A DNA stretch of 64,000 nt from Dugong dugon (lineage: Eukaryota > Chordata > Mammalia > Sirenia > Dugongidae). Below are positions 21,201 through 32,006 of the stretch, in pieces; within the stretch, counting starts at the first letter, position 1, and each line of letters begins with the position of its first letter. The notes under the pieces were generated by a model. That model was not told the origin of the DNA. It was given only the letters and a program-made list of their open reading frames with translations, and ran no database searches. The position numbers were made by a program, and so were the translations under genes. The stretch is from the NCBI GenBank assembly GCA_030035585.1, contig CM057475.1, forward strand, positions 2,861,501 to 2,925,500, given 5' to 3'.

Positions 21201-22187
21201 GTTTTTTTTTTTTTTTAAATCTTTTTTCCTTTACTTCTTCTTAGCCAAACAAGAATGGAATCTAAAGAGCTGCTCACGATACAGAATTTCCTTTTCTTTT
21301 TATTCCCCTGCCTCACTGACAGTCTGCTTCCTGCAAATATGGCTTAACCACCTTTGTACATAAAATATTGTACAAAAAATAGTGATTCCTCATTCAGCCT
21401 GGTCTCAGACCAGGTCCAGGGTAGTGCCTCCCACCAGCCCATGCACTCAAATCCCTTGGTTGTCGTCAAGAGATGTTTGATCTTGCACAGCAATTGTACC
21501 ACTCACCTGGGAGAACTCTGCTTTTGCAGGCTTTTATTTGTAAAGATTTGCAGCTGCAGACATTCTTTCCTTTTTAATCGTCCTGTGTTTGCCTTAAATG
21601 CTCTTAGAAGCCCTCCTTTCTATTGTGTGCTTTGTAACTTCATATTTTTCCCTACTGTTTCAAGGATGGAGTTGGTGGTTGTGTTTTTGACTTCAATTTC
21701 TTAGCTTCGTGTGATTTCTTAAAGGAGTGAGGGGAAATGCTGACTTAACTTATCTTTTGTTTTCACACTTGCTATGTAGTTTATATTAGCTTCATCTTGT
21801 TTAACACTACTTTAACACAAGTTACCATCTATTTTTGAGATGAATGTCATGTGTCCTCTTTTAGGTGGTGATAAACAGTAAGTCATTTTTTCTCTACAAA
21901 GAAACTTTTCGCTTATTTTTTTACTTTCTCCTATAGACAGAAATAATACATACACACAGAGTCACATCCCATCCCCACTACACACAAAACAGAAAACAAA
22001 AGATGACAAGACCATTTGTCTGGTATAAGAGTAAATATACGTGGGATGAAAGCTATGACAAACGAAACTGTCTAAAGCAAATCAAAGACACATGTTGAAA
22101 GGTAGACTTATTGATTCTTCAGGTTTTAATAGTCTATGAATAAATTTCATGAAAATAGTGCAAGATACAGTCCTTGAAAACAGTGCA
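21201..22187. other. Unique sequence, nothing recognised
   Basis: T-rich on the left, otherwise mixed. ORF 21354-21704 (116 codons) has no recognisable domain. Confidence 0.4.
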
Positions 22188-22284
22188 AAATCAGCCACTG
22201 AAAACCCTGTGGAGCACATTTCTACTCTGACACACATGGGGTCCCCATGAGCTGGAGTTGACTCAATGGCAACTGGTGTAGCTG
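22188..22284 (+). mobile_element. AfroSINE 3' portion
   Basis: 'aatcagccactgaaaaccctgtgg', 'cacatggggtccccatgagc' and 'tgactcaatggcaactgg' form the body end and RTE-like tail. The tRNA head is missing. Confidence 0.8.
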
Positions 22285-23164
22285 GTACTGACCTTTTAAT
22301 TTTATCTTTTAATTTTAGAGACAACCACAAGTGAGGGAATATAGCCTTGGATAGCAGACAACTTTTAGAAATTATACCACTCTTTCCATTTTGTGCCACC
22401 TCACTCCCCTGCCCTGCCCAATTGCCAACGAGACTGGGATTCATTCAATTCTTTTTCCATCTTTTTTTTTCATTTATTGCAATTCTTACATTTTGAAGTG
22501 TCAGGATCTAAGGGAATATCAGACAGGAGACTCTTCTCACATTCTAATTTAAAGTAATTCTATTAATGTGTTTAAGGTAGAGACTCCCTGCTTTAGAGGT
22601 GGCTTGTTCAGTGGTTCAGCCTCTGTGTCCTGTCAAGAGTATGAGTTGGGATCTGTTACTTGTGAACCATAAACAACATTCAGACTGGCTGATGGGGGTG
22701 GGAGGGACAATTGGCAGAGGTGATCCCTGCTAAAGAAAATGTTTTCTTGGTTTGGCCAGTCTACCATATTTTTAATTGACATGTTTACAAGACCCAAGAG
22801 CAATGTTGGGTGAAACAAACAGTTCTCTATATTCCACCCAGGGAGCAACATTTCATCACCACAGCCAAAGAGAACGAGCGGCATCTGTTGAAGCTTCTTC
22901 TTAGTTTACAATTCTGTGGTGTAGAAAATTGCTATTTTCTTTCTTTCGCCCTTCAAACATCATCAGATAACCCATTGTGTTATGTTATTTGGTGTATAAT
23001 CTGCTAGACAGGCAACAGTTTTCTTCTGCAAAGAGGAAGAATTGTTACCTCAGATTTTAGCCAATCTGCTAATATTTGGAATCCATGGATACTAGCTGCA
23101 TCTAGATTCATTACTGGACATTTACCAGGGTTACAGAGTAAAAATGATAATGAAAATAATGGGA
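22285..23164. other. Unique sequence, nothing recognised
   Basis: No repeat or coding signal identified. Minus ORF 22633-22884 (83 codons) has no known motif. Confidence 0.4.
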
Positions 23165-23400
23165 AGGATAATAGTTAACAATTATATAGCACTTACTATA
23201 CACCAGACATTCTTCAAAGCACTTTATTTTTATTAATTTATTTAATCCTCACAACAAACGGAGGGACCTGTTGTTACTTTCATTTTACAAATGAAGAAAT
23301 GGTGGCATAGAGAGGTTACGAAACTTGTCTGAGTTTACACAGTCAGTAAGTAGGTGGTGCAAGATTGGAATCCAGGTCATCTGGCTCCTACTGCTGTGAA
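23165..23400 (-). mobile_element. MIR SINE, nearly full length (inverted)
   Basis: 'tatagcacttactatacaccagacattcttc', 'tttaatcctcacaacaaacgg', 'cattttacaaatgaagaaatgg', 'gagaggttacgaaacttg' and 'ggaatccaggtcatctggctcc' follow the whole inverted MIR. Confidence 0.9.
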
Positions 23401-23407
23401 AAACACT

Positions 23408-23460
23408 TTGTGTGTGTGTGTGCTTGTGTGTTATGTGTATACATACGAGGACATTTACTT
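23408..23460 (+). repeat. (TG)n-type simple repeat
   Basis: Alternating TG with T and A interruptions following the MIR. Confidence 0.8.
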
Positions 23461-24463
23461 GCATACATATTGTACTGAGAGAATTTATTGGGTCAGGAAA
23501 TTAAACTAATAAGTTCATCAGTCAACAATTATTTTTAATGGGCATCAGTTGAGATTGGTTCTTAGATTCCTGAAAGACTGGGGTGATTTGGGGTTGACCG
23601 ACAGCTGGGCCTAGGGATACTTGGAAGTTTTTATTTTTTAGATGCTTGACTTCTATTTCCCTTTTCATCCAGTCAGGTTTTAAAGGTTATTTCATGGGGG
23701 AATTTATAACAAAATGGAATTTGGAAGATGTTATTAATAATAATAAATTTACCATCCCATAGGGATTATTCAGAAAGCAACACATTATACAGCCCCCTTT
23801 CCAAACTAGAACCTCAGTGTGCGATTGGAGCTACGGCCAAGGAGGTTGTCTGAGTGATCACAATTACTGTTGCTTGCTAGGGACGGTGGGTATTTTAGAC
23901 CTAGTTCTTGTCCTCACAGACCTTAAAAATCTACCCTTAAAAGAGACATATGACAACTTTTGGCTACTTGGTATAATTTTATTTTATATCTCATGGATGA
24001 GTTTTTTTTCCCCTTAGAAATTTCCTATGCTGCCACCAAACGGAGTCTTCACAAAGACATTTCAGGGAGCTGAGTTTACAAATTTACTATGATTGATTTG
24101 TGCCATTGCTTTTCCAATCTCCTGCCAGTGTTCAGTTCTGTACTGCAGAATACAGAAAGCTAAAAACCATACTTCCCAGTCTCCATTGCACCTAGGATTC
24201 CAGATAAGGTTTATGGTCCACCAATCAGATGTGTTCATTCAACACTTAAATTTGGAACGGAGATTAGTGGCAAGAGAGGCACAGCATAGCATAGGAAATC
24301 CATTTGCTGGTATGGGTTGTAGCAAAGGAAGCATGTTCTGGAACCAAAACTCTAACAGTGAAAATAACATTCTAAAGTCACTAGAAGGTACTCTTTTCTT
24401 TGTAAGATATGCTACAAACCTGGTATATAGTTAGGTTTACTCATTTCAATTTGTTTTAGGAAT
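23461..24463. other. Mostly unique; possible old repeat at 24110-24330
   Basis: No gene is supported. 'cccagtctccattgcacctaggattccag' and 'ggtccaccaatcagatgtg' resemble a family of old DNA-transposon or LTR repeats, but I cannot assign it. Confidence 0.35.
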
Positions 24464-24590
24464 TGCTTAAAATTTTTTTTCGTGTAAAAATATAGATGAC
24501 ATAACATTTACTAATTCAACATCTTTCACGCGTACAATTCAGGGACACCACACACATCAATCATGTTGTGTAATGATAGGAATTGTGCTT
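24464..24590 (-). mobile_element. L1M 3' end (inverted)
   Basis: 'cgtgtaaaaatatagatgacataacatttac', 'tcacgcgtacaattcagggac' and 'caatcatgttgtgtaatgatagg' correspond to the inverted L1M 3' terminus, as at 8985-9100. Confidence 0.65.
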
Positions 24591-25330
24591 TTTAATTAAA
24601 AAATTTTATTTAAAACATTTTATATTTTTTCAAAGTCAAAACCATGTCACTAGTATATTCAGAGGAGTCTGACTTCCATTCTTACGCTCCCCACCCTGTT
24701 TTTCTTTCCTTGTTAGGGAACAATTTTTAAATTAGTTTTCAGTTTGTATTTCCAGTCTCTCTTTTTGCAAATATGAGAAAATACATTTGTGTTTGTATTT
24801 TCCTCTATTTCTTACAAAAACCATAGTTTCTATATTTACTGTTATACATCTTGCCTTTTTTTCCCTTAACAACATGTTACTGAGATTGTTTCACATCAGA
24901 ATATAGAGATCATTCCCATTCTCTTGTCTGATTGCATTGGATCAAAAAAACAAAAACAACAACAACAAAAAAAAAACCCCAAAACCAAACCAAACCAAAC
25001 CCATTGCCATTGAGTCAATTCTGACTCATAGTGACCCTACAGGACAGAGTACAACTGCCTCATAGGGTTTCCAAGGAACAGCTGGTGGATTTGAACGGCC
25101 AACCTTTTGGTTAGCAGCCATAGCTCTTAACCATTGTGCCACCAGGGTTTCCAATTGCACTGGATAGTACCTCTAATATGATGACCTTAGCGGCGAAACC
25201 TCTATTCCACATTGAGTAAGAGGCAGGCTTTGGGGCTGAGAAGTACATATATGAAATCATGTCAAGGAAGTATTTGTCAGTTATTCCTTATTGAATATTT
25301 TTAAAATCAGAAATATGCGTCAGATTTTTC
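24591..25330 (-). mobile_element. L1M 3' UTR-like sequence, split by SINE
   Basis: 'ttccttgttagggaacaatttttaa', 'ttaacaacatgttactgagattg' and 'attgcattggat...' are diverged inverted L1M 3' UTR text. The right part after the SINE is very diverged and the limit at 25330 is approximate. Confidence 0.35.
24931..25165 (-). mobile_element. AfroSINE (short form) with 12-bp TSD
   Basis: Body 24943-25153: A-rich end, 'ccattgccattgagtcaattctgac' tail, 'catagggtttccaaggaacagc', 'gccaaccttttggttagcagcc' and head 'tgtgccaccagggtttcc'. Duplication ATTGCATTGGAT (24931-24942) and ATTGCACTGGAT (25154-25165), one mismatch. Confidence 0.92.
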
Positions 25331-25627
25331 AAATGGAGACAGAAACCAAGTCAGTTATTTTAATAAAGAAAATTTAATATAAAGAATTGTTAGCTAATTG
25401 AAAAGACAAAAAGGAACTACTAAGGTGTCTGGGAGGTAGCAGAAATGTAAGAATCAGCTACCACCTGGAGGACTGGGGAAACAAAGGAAAGAGGAGGTGC
25501 CCCATGAAACTGATGCCTCTGAGAAGGGGTCCACTGCTTGACTGGTACCTGTGTTTCTGGATCTGGGATCCAGATCACTGAAGATGGGGGCACTGGCTGG
25601 CTGGAGGAGCAAGCTCCCCACCCTCTA
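25331..25627. other. No recognisable feature
   Basis: Short stretch without a repeat I can name or a coding signal. Confidence 0.4.
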
Positions 25628-25767
25628 CACCCAACAAAACAAACCCGACCCATAGACCCTTTAGGGCAGAGTAGAACTGCCGCATAGGGTTTCCAAGGAT
25701 CGGCTGGTGGATTCCAACTGCCAAACTTTTGGTTAGCAGCCCAACGCCTAACTACCGCGCCACCAGT
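25628..25767 (-). mobile_element. AfroSINE, internally deleted (inverted)
   Basis: 'aaacccgacccatagaccc' shows loss of most of the 'gagtcgattccgactcatag' tail. 'cagagtagaactgccgcatagggtttccaaggatcg' and the inverted head 'taccgcgccaccag' are well kept. Confidence 0.85.
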
Positions 25768-27440
25768 AGAAAAACAGCAGAATGGATTCAAGCGTTACTA
25801 GAACAAATCGAAGTTTAACAGGGAGGAGTTCCAAGAGTCTTTTTGTAGACCCCTAACATTTTCTGAGTGGATGATCATGTTTTTTGGGACTAAAGACAGT
25901 CTTTATTCTTCCCTTCCAATCTGGATGTCTTTCCTTTCTTTTTCTTGCTTTATTGCACTGGCTAGAATCTCCTGTATAATGTTGACTAGAAGTTATGAGA
26001 GTGGGCATCCTTGGTTGGTTCCCAGTCTTAGGGGGTGGAATTCAGTCTTTCACCAGAAAGTACCTTAGTTACAGGTTTTTAAAATAGATACCCTTTATCA
26101 GGTTCCTTTCTATTCCTTTCTATGTCTAGTTTGCTGAAAGTTTTTAGCAGGAACAGATGTTGGGTTTTGTCAAATGCTTTTTCTGTGTCTATTGAAGTGA
26201 TGATACACTTTTTCTTTTTTTAATTTGTTAATGTGGTGAATTACATTGACTGACTTTTAAATGTTAAACCAGCCTTGCATTCCTGGGATAAATCACACTT
26301 GGCCATGATATATACTTTTTATTGTTGGATTCAATTTGCAATTTTTGAAAATGAATTTTTAAATCTATGTTCATGAGGAATATTGGTTTGTGCTTTTCTT
26401 GTAATGTCTTTGATGTGTTTTGGTGTGAGTGCAATGCTGGATGCACCGAAGAATGGGTGAGTATTCCCTCCTCTTCAATTGTCTGCAATAATTTGTGATT
26501 TCTTCCTTAAGTGTTGGGTAGAATTCACCAGCGACATCATCTGGGCCTGGAATTTTACTTGTGGGAGGTTTTTAACTACAAATTCAATTTCTTTATACCT
26601 TAGTTTTTTTTCAGGTTGTCTATTTTTTCTTGAGTGATTTTGGTAGTATGTATCTTTCAAGGAAATTAGCCATTTCACTGAAGTTGTCACATTTATTAGC
26701 ATAATATTACTCATGATATGACCTTATTTAAAAAAAAATCTGTCTAATCTGTAGTGATTTCATCTGTATCATTCTCGATGCTAGAAGGAAGCTTTTCTTC
26801 TCTTTTTTTTCCTTAGCAGTCTGGCTAGACATTTATCAATTTTATAGCTCTCCTCAAAGAACCAGCTTTTTGTTTCCTTAAAAAATTTTTCACTTACTTT
26901 GTTTTCTGTGTTACTGATTTTTTACTCTGATCTTTATTATTTCCTTTAATGTGCTTACTCTGGGTTTAGTTTGCTCCTCTTTTTCTAATTTCTTAAGGTG
27001 GAAGCTGAGACCACTGACTTGAGAACTTTCTTTTTTTCTAACATCCGCATCAGTTGCTATAAATCACCACCTAACGATTACTTTAGCTGCCTGCCACAAA
27101 TTATTTTATTGTCATTCAGTTCAAAATACTTACTAATTTAATTCTGGCTTCTACATAGACCAGTTGGTTATTTAGAAAGTGTGTTATTTAGTTTCTAAAT
27201 ATTTGAGAATTTTCCAGAGATCTTTGTTATTGATTTCTAATTTAATTTCATTTGGTTAGAGAACATAGTTTGTACAACTTGAATCTTTTCAAATTTATTA
27301 ACACTTGTCTTATGTTGCAGAACATGGTCTGTCTTGGTGAATATTCATTGTATACTTGAAAAGAATGGATATTCTGTTGTTGGGTGAATTTTTCTATGAA
27401 ATCCTTACTGATTTTGTAGTCTCCTTGTTCTATCAATTCT

Positions 27441-27579
27441 TGTGAAGCAGTGTTAAACTCTCTGTCTATAAAGTCTTCATATGTTGTGAAGCGGCGTTAA
27501 ACTCTTTGTCGGTAACGGCTTCATATGTTGTGAAGCGGCGTTAAACTCTTTGTCCGTAACGGCTTCATATGTTGTGAAG
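27441..27579 (+). repeat. 44-bp minisatellite, three full units plus 7 bases
   Basis: Units at 27441-27484, 27485-27528 and 27529-27572, then TGTGAAG. Unit 1 reads 'tgtgaagcagtgttaaactc' at its start; units 2 and 3 read 'tgtgaagcggcgttaaactc' and differ from each other at about one base. Units 2 and 3 carry CpGs missing from unit 1. It lies within L1M ORF2 sequence. Confidence 0.92.
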
Positions 27580-27757
27580 TTGTGTGACTAGGTGCACAAA
27601 TGCTTATAATTGTTATTTCCTCTTGACGAATTGACCCCTTTGTCATTTTGAAATTACCTTGTTTATCTCTGATAATATTCTTTGCTCTGAAATCTACTTT
27701 GTCTGATATTAATATAGACTCTCCAGCTTTCTTTTGATTAGTGTTAACCAAAACCAA
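27521..27757 (-). pseudogene. L1M ORF2 endonuclease continuation
   Basis: NTNQKKAGESILISDKVDFRAK...KGSIRQEEITIISICAP follows directly on the previous piece once the SINE is removed. It is the central endonuclease domain. The frame ends in the minisatellite. Confidence 0.85.
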
Positions 27758-27929
27758 ACCACACCCATTGCTATCGAGTCAATTCCAACTCATAGCAACC
27801 CTATAGGACGGGGTAGAACTGCCCCATAGGATTTCCAAGGAGAGCCTGGTGGATTTGAACTGCTGACCTTTTGGTTAGCAGCCATAGCCCTTAACCACTG
27901 CACCACCAGGGTTTCCTTGATTAGTGTTA
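27734..27929 (-). mobile_element. AfroSINE (short form) with perfect 13-bp TSD
   Basis: Body 27747-27916: 'aaccaaaaccaaaccacaccc' A-rich end, 'tatcgagtcaattccaactcatagc' tail, 'catttccaaggagagcctggtgg'-type body, B-box 'gatttgaactgctgacc' and inverted head 'ctgcaccaccagggtttcc'. TTGATTAGTGTTA is perfect at 27734-27746 and 27917-27929. Confidence 0.95.
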
Positions 27930-28099
27930 GCCTGGTATATCATTTTACTTTTAACCCTTTTGTGTCTTTCTATATAAAGCAAATTTATTGTAGGTGGCAT
28001 ATAGTTGGATCTTGCTTTTTTTAAACCTAATTTGATGATTTTCTGTCTTCTGATTGGGGTACTTAGACCGTCTACATTTAAAGTCATTATTGATATCAT
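27875..28099 (-). pseudogene. L1M ORF2 endonuclease start
   Basis: MISIMTLNVDGLSTPIRRQK is the conserved N-terminus of the L1 apurinic-type endonuclease, including the catalytic-site Asn of TLNV. It drifts after about 45 codons and runs into the SINE. Confidence 0.8.
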
Positions 28100-28337
28100 T
28101 TAATTTCATGATTTAATGTCATTTAATGTTAGGTTTAAATCTATCATCTTATTTGTTTTATACTTGTCTCATCTGTTCTTTGTCCTTCTTTTTCTGTCTA
28201 CTTTTGGAATAATTAAATATTGCATATGATCCCATTTCAGGTTCGTTTTTGGTTTACAGCTATGATTCATTGTTTTATTATTTTAGTGGTTGCTTTAGAG
28301 TTTACAGTATACATCTTTAGCTTATGAAAGTCTACCC

Positions 28338-28362
28338 TGATAGCAACTAACAACAATAACAA
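28338..28362 (+). mobile_element. RTE/SINE 3' terminus fragment
   Basis: 'gatagcaactaacaacaataacaac' matches only the last bases of the RTE tail. It may be an extremely truncated insertion or a remnant. Confidence 0.4.
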
Positions 28363-28518
28363 CAGCATCTTAGTTTCTGCGTCTCTTTATAAGGGTGTGT
28401 GTGTGGGTGTCATAGGAGCATTCAACACCTGTGCAGCTGCTATGTCTCTTTTTCAGAGTCCTCCTTATAGGTTTTCAAGCTGTTGGTGTTTCTGTTTGCT
28501 TGTTTTTTTTTGGTTTTC

Positions 28519-28915
28519 ATAGTTGTGCAAACTCTGCTCGACTACTAAAGGTTGAAGGAGCCCTGGTGGCGCAGTGGTTAAGTGCCCAGCTGCTAATTGA
28601 AAGATTGGTGATTTGAACCCACAGTCACTCCACGGGAGAAAAATGTGGCAGTCTGCTTCCACAAAGATTTACAGCCTTGGAAACTCTATGTGGGCAGTTC
28701 TCCTATGTCCTATAGGGTCACTATGAGTAGGAATAAACTCAACGGCAATGAGTTTTTTGGGTACTAAAGGTTGGTGGTTTGAATCCACCTAGTGGCACAA
28801 CAGAAGAAAGGCCTGTTGATCTGCTTCTGTAAAGATTACAGCCAAAAAGCCCCTATGGAGCATAGTTCTACTCTGTAACACACAGCTCGATGGCAGCGGG
28901 TTTTCTTTCTTTCTT
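28519..28915 (+). mobile_element. Older AfroSINE interrupted by a younger one
   Basis: The older copy is 28519-28554 ('agttgtgcaaactctgctcg') plus 28762-28915 ('ggttggtggtttgaatccacc', 'gaagaaaggcctgttgatctgc', 'tcgatggcagcgggttt'). It is of the linker type with 'cagaagaaaggcctg'. Its interior holds the insertion at 28557-28760. Confidence 0.8.
28543..28773 (+). mobile_element. AfroSINE (long form) inserted in another SINE, 12-bp TSD
   Basis: Body 28557-28760: head 'ggagccctggtggcgcagtgg', 'ggagaaaaatgtggcagtctgc', tail 'cactatgagtaggaataaac'. TACTAAAGGTTG is perfect at 28543-28554 and 28762-28773 and belongs to the older SINE. Confidence 0.93.
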
Positions 28916-29189
28916 TGGTTTAGGATACTTTGGCAGTCTCTCGTTTTCCTAACCCTAGTCTCATAGCTGCTGACCTCACGCAGTCCTGTTCACCCACCTC
29001 CCTTCCCCAGGTTCATAGAGAACCTTCCACCTAGGTTCGCTGAAGATGCTACCCATGGATTCCACCCCCACCCCCGTCACTGTCATGTCTAATCTGTCTG
29101 TTTTTAAGGGAGTGTTTGGCAAATTAAACACTACACTGCTGCTGTTGTCAACCATATTACTGGAACTTCCTTGACACATATGTTTGATT
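28916..29189. other. No recognisable feature
   Basis: Starts with a T/C-rich run; no repeat or coding signal otherwise. Confidence 0.4.
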
Positions 29190-29700
29190 TACATAAGTGG
29201 TATCATATCATAAATATCTCTATATAATTATGCAACTTCCTTTTTCACACTAAAATTATTTTTGAAATCAATCCATGTCGATACATGTATGTATGTATAA
29301 AACATATAGATACACATATGTATATATAATTTCTTATAACTGTGTGATATTTTTCCATTGTATCAGTATAAAACCCCATTGCTGTTGAGTCAATTCCGAC
29401 TCATAGTGACCCTACAGGACAGAGTAGAAATGCACCATAGAGTTTCCAAGGAGCACCTGGTGGACTCCAACTGCCAACCTTTTGGTTAACAGCCACAGCT
29501 CTTAGCCACTATGCCACCAGGGTTTCCTGTATCTGTATACCACATTTAATTTACCAATTTCCTTATTCCTTTACATTTCTGCTATTTCAAATTTTTCACT
29601 ATAACAAAAAAGAACTGCCATAAAAATTCTGATATATTTTTCCTTGTGCTGATGTGTGAGAGTTTCTATACTATACATGTGTGAGAGTATACTTTAGTAT
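29190..29700 (-). mobile_element. L1M 3' UTR-like sequence, split by SINE
   Basis: 'agtggtatcatatcataaatatc', 'gatatttttccattgtatc', then after the SINE 'accacatttaatttaccaatttcc' and 'ctgctatttcaaatttttcac' match the inverted 3' UTR of old L1M. Confidence 0.5.
29359..29538 (-). mobile_element. AfroSINE (short form) with 11-bp TSD
   Basis: Body 29370-29527, 'ccattgctgttgagtcaattccgac' tail to head 'actatgccaccagggtttcc'. TGTATCAGTAT (29359-29369) and TGTATCTGTAT (29528-29538), one mismatch. Confidence 0.93.
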
Positions 29701-30318
29701 TTAATCCTAAAAAATTCACCTTAAATCTTTTAACATTTAAATAACATGAAAGGGCTTTGTAAATGGAACATGGTATGTAATTGTTAGGTGCTTTAGTTAT
29801 CTGAGAATCTGGCATTCTTTTCAGATTTTTACAAAAACCCTCTAACTTTTTGATATCCATTCTTTTGGACAGGAAAGACTTATTTTTTTAAAAAAATTAC
29901 AGCTTATCAAAGTAACTAACTCATTTCTGTTTACATATTCCTTGAATCTGCCATCTTTCCCTCTAATGACTCAACATATACACATAAAGGTGCATGCACG
30001 CGCACACATATACCCCACAGAGCTACTGCTTCCTTGTGTGAAAATCTCTGCGTTGGAGTTTCTCTGGTTGCTACCCTTCTAGTTTGCGTCTAATCAAGTA
30101 TTCCAAAAAAGAAAGAGGAAGAGTACACTGGATTCCAAAAACAGAGAGGGAGGGTATACTTTCAGGCCTTTTCATTCTATATTCACCCAGTATCCATGTC
30201 CTTAGGGTTTCTGATAGGCTTCAGGCAAGTCTAACTAGCAAGTTAGCCTAAATGGAAACAAAGCTTCTTAGTTTGAATAGTGTCTTTGGCCCTGGAGGCC
30301 TATGCTTTCCATTTGGGT
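29701..30318. other. Unique sequence, nothing recognised
   Basis: AT-rich on the left, mixed on the right. No coding signal. Confidence 0.4.
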
Positions 30319-30540
30319 AAATTAAGTTACCAATTGTCCCGTGGAGTCAACTCCACTTCATGGCGACTCCGTGAGTCAGAGCAGAGCTATGTGCCACGGG
30401 GTTTTTAATGGCTGATTTTTCTGAAGTAGATCATCAGGCCTGTCTTCCGAGGTGCCTCTGGGTGGACTTGAACTCCAGCCTTTCAGTTAGCAGCCTAGTG
30501 CGTTAACTGTTTGCACCACCCAGGAACTCCAAATTAACTT
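30319..30540 (-). mobile_element. AfroSINE, 'CACCCAGGAACTCC' head type, with TSD
   Basis: Body 30329-30530: tail 'ccgtggagtcaactccac', 'tttttaatggctgatttttctgaagtagatc', 'gaggtgcctctgggtgg', inverted B-box and head 'tttgcaccacccaggaactcc'. AAATTAAGTT (30319-30328) and AAATTAACTT (30531-30540), one mismatch. Confidence 0.9.
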
Positions 30541-30790
30541 GTTGTTAGCTGCTGTCGAGGTAGTCCTGCCTCATGGTGACCCCATGTACAACGGAATCAG
30601 ATTGTTCTGATCCATAAGGTTCTCACTGGCTGATTTTCAGAAGTAGATCACCAGATCTTTCCTCCTAGTCCGTCTTAGTCCTGAAGCTCTGCTGAAATCT
30701 GTTCAGCATCATAGCAACATACAAGCCTGCACTGACAGATGGGTGGTGGCTGGGCATGAGGTGCATCAGCTGGGAATCGAACCTGGGTTT
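30541..30790 (-). mobile_element. tRNA-Gly-headed SINE (inverted), head truncated
   Basis: 'gttgttagctgctgtcgagg' tail, 'ctgatccataaggttctcac', 'cgtcttagtcctgaagctctg', 'gcatcatagcaacatacaagcc', ending at 'ggaatcgaacctgggtt' (B box). The A-box half is missing. It abuts the preceding SINE. Confidence 0.85.
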
Positions 30791-30934
30791 AGGAGCCTCA
30801 AATTCAATTCTTTGAATTTCCTCTGTATTTTTTGTTGTTGTTGTTGAAGAAGTCAGTGATTCTAGTGTCTTTAGGTAAGTTCCACTCAGGTAACATTTTA
30901 TTTTCACTCAGGTCACTAACTGTTTTATCATACA

Positions 30935-31020
30935 TTTAGTTATTCATTCACTTCATAAACATTTATTGAACACCTACTGTGTTACAGGCTTTGGCAGAAG
31001 CTGCGGATATAAGATGATTA
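30935..31020 (-). mobile_element. L2 LINE 3' end (inverted)
   Basis: 'gttattcattcacttcataaac', 'atttattgaacacctactgtg' and 'caggctttggcagaagctgcggatat' match the inverted L2 3' terminus. Confidence 0.65.
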
Positions 31021-31149
31021 TAATGGTACTGATCACAATGGTGGTGTGTACAGGAATCTTTTCTTTCTTATAACAGCTGTAGGATTTTTTTTTTCATCAA
31101 TATACTACATTTAATTTATCCATTTCCCTATTAGTTTACATTTATGTTA

Positions 31150-31370
31150 TTTCATAGTGTTTATTAGCTTTTAGTGCCTTGCAAGTATTAGCTGTTTAAT
31201 CCTCACGAGAACCCGATTAGCTTGATAATATTATTACTTCCCCATTTACAGATGCAGAGATGAAGGCACAGAGAGCTTAAGTAATTTTCTCCCACGTGCA
31301 AAAAATGGTGGGATTCCATCCTAGGCAGTCTTGCTCCAAAGTCCTTGTGCTCTCCCTCCGTCTGTCTCAG
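31150..31370 (-). mobile_element. MIR SINE (inverted)
   Basis: 'tttaatcctcacgagaaccc', 'ttccccatttacagatgcagagatg', 'ggcacagagagcttaagtaatttt' and 'ctaggcagtcttgctccaaagtcc' follow the inverted MIR. Confidence 0.85.
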
Positions 31371-31421
31371 AAACAGGAGTGCATAGGCTAATTGCTCAGC
31401 ATATAATAAATCAATTTTGAT

Positions 31422-31768
31422 TTGTTGTTAGCTGCTGCTGAGTCAGCCTTGGATTCATGGTGACCCCATGCACACCAGAACAAAACACTGCCTGGTCCTG
31501 TGCCAGCCCCATAATTGGTTGCAGATTGAACTGTTGTAATCTGTCTGCGGAGTTTTCAGTGGCTGATTTTTGGAAGTAGATTGCCAGGCCTTTCTTCCTA
31601 GTCCATCTTAGTCTGCAAGCTCTGCTAAAACTTGTTCAGCATCATAGCCACATGCAAGCCTCCACTGACAGAAAGCTGGTAGCTGTGCATGAGGTGCATT
31701 GGCCAGGAATTGAACCCAGGTCTCCCACATGGAAGATGAGAATTCTACCGCTGAACCACCACTGCTTC
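31422..31768 (-). mobile_element. tRNA-Gly-headed SINE, nearly full length (inverted)
   Basis: Tail 'gttgttagctgctgctgagtcag' and 'ccccatgcacaccagaac' first; then 'cataattggttgcagattg', 'ttttggaagtagattgccagg', 'cttagtctgcaagctctg', 'gcatcatagccacatgcaagcc'. The tRNA-like head follows: inverted B box 'ggaattgaacccagg', anticodon arm 'tcccacatggaagatgagaa' and inverted A box 'ctaccgctgaaccacc'. Confidence 0.92.
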
Positions 31769-31803
31769 CAAATCAGTGATAGTGCAATTGGGGTCACCAT
31801 GAA

Positions 31804-32006
31804 GGAGACCTGGTTGTGCAGTGGTTAAAGTTCTTCGCTGCTGACCAAAAGGATGGCAGTTTGAACCCACCAGCTACTCCACAGGAGAAAGATGTGTCAG
31901 TCAGCTTCTGGAAAGATTTATAGCTTTGGAAACCCTATGGGGGCAGTTCGCTCTGTCCTATAGGATTGCTGTGAGTTGGAATTGACTTGACGGCAACTGG
32001 TTTTTA
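31804..32006 (+). mobile_element. AfroSINE (long form)
   Basis: Head 'ggagacctggttgtgcagtgg', 'ggagaaagatgtgtcagtcagc', tail 'ttgctgtgagttggaattgac' and 'ggcaactggttttt'. Confidence 0.92.

Larger units (their letters stand above)
25855..28330 (-). mobile_element. L1M ORF2, N-terminal half and RT, with inserts
   Basis: Reading down from 28330 gives the ORF2 start with its endonuclease, the connector, and the reverse transcriptase region to 25855. Clear pieces are TLNVDGLSTPIRRQ (28099-27875), SILISDKVDFRAKNIIRDKQG (27757-27521) and RT-region text at 26500-25870. A SINE splits it at 27747-27916, and a 44-bp tandem array lies at 27441-27579. Many stops. Confidence 0.85.

Noticed and set aside
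27441-27579. CRISPR-like array
   Set aside because: The units are contiguous with no spacers, lie in an L1 of a mammal, and number only three.
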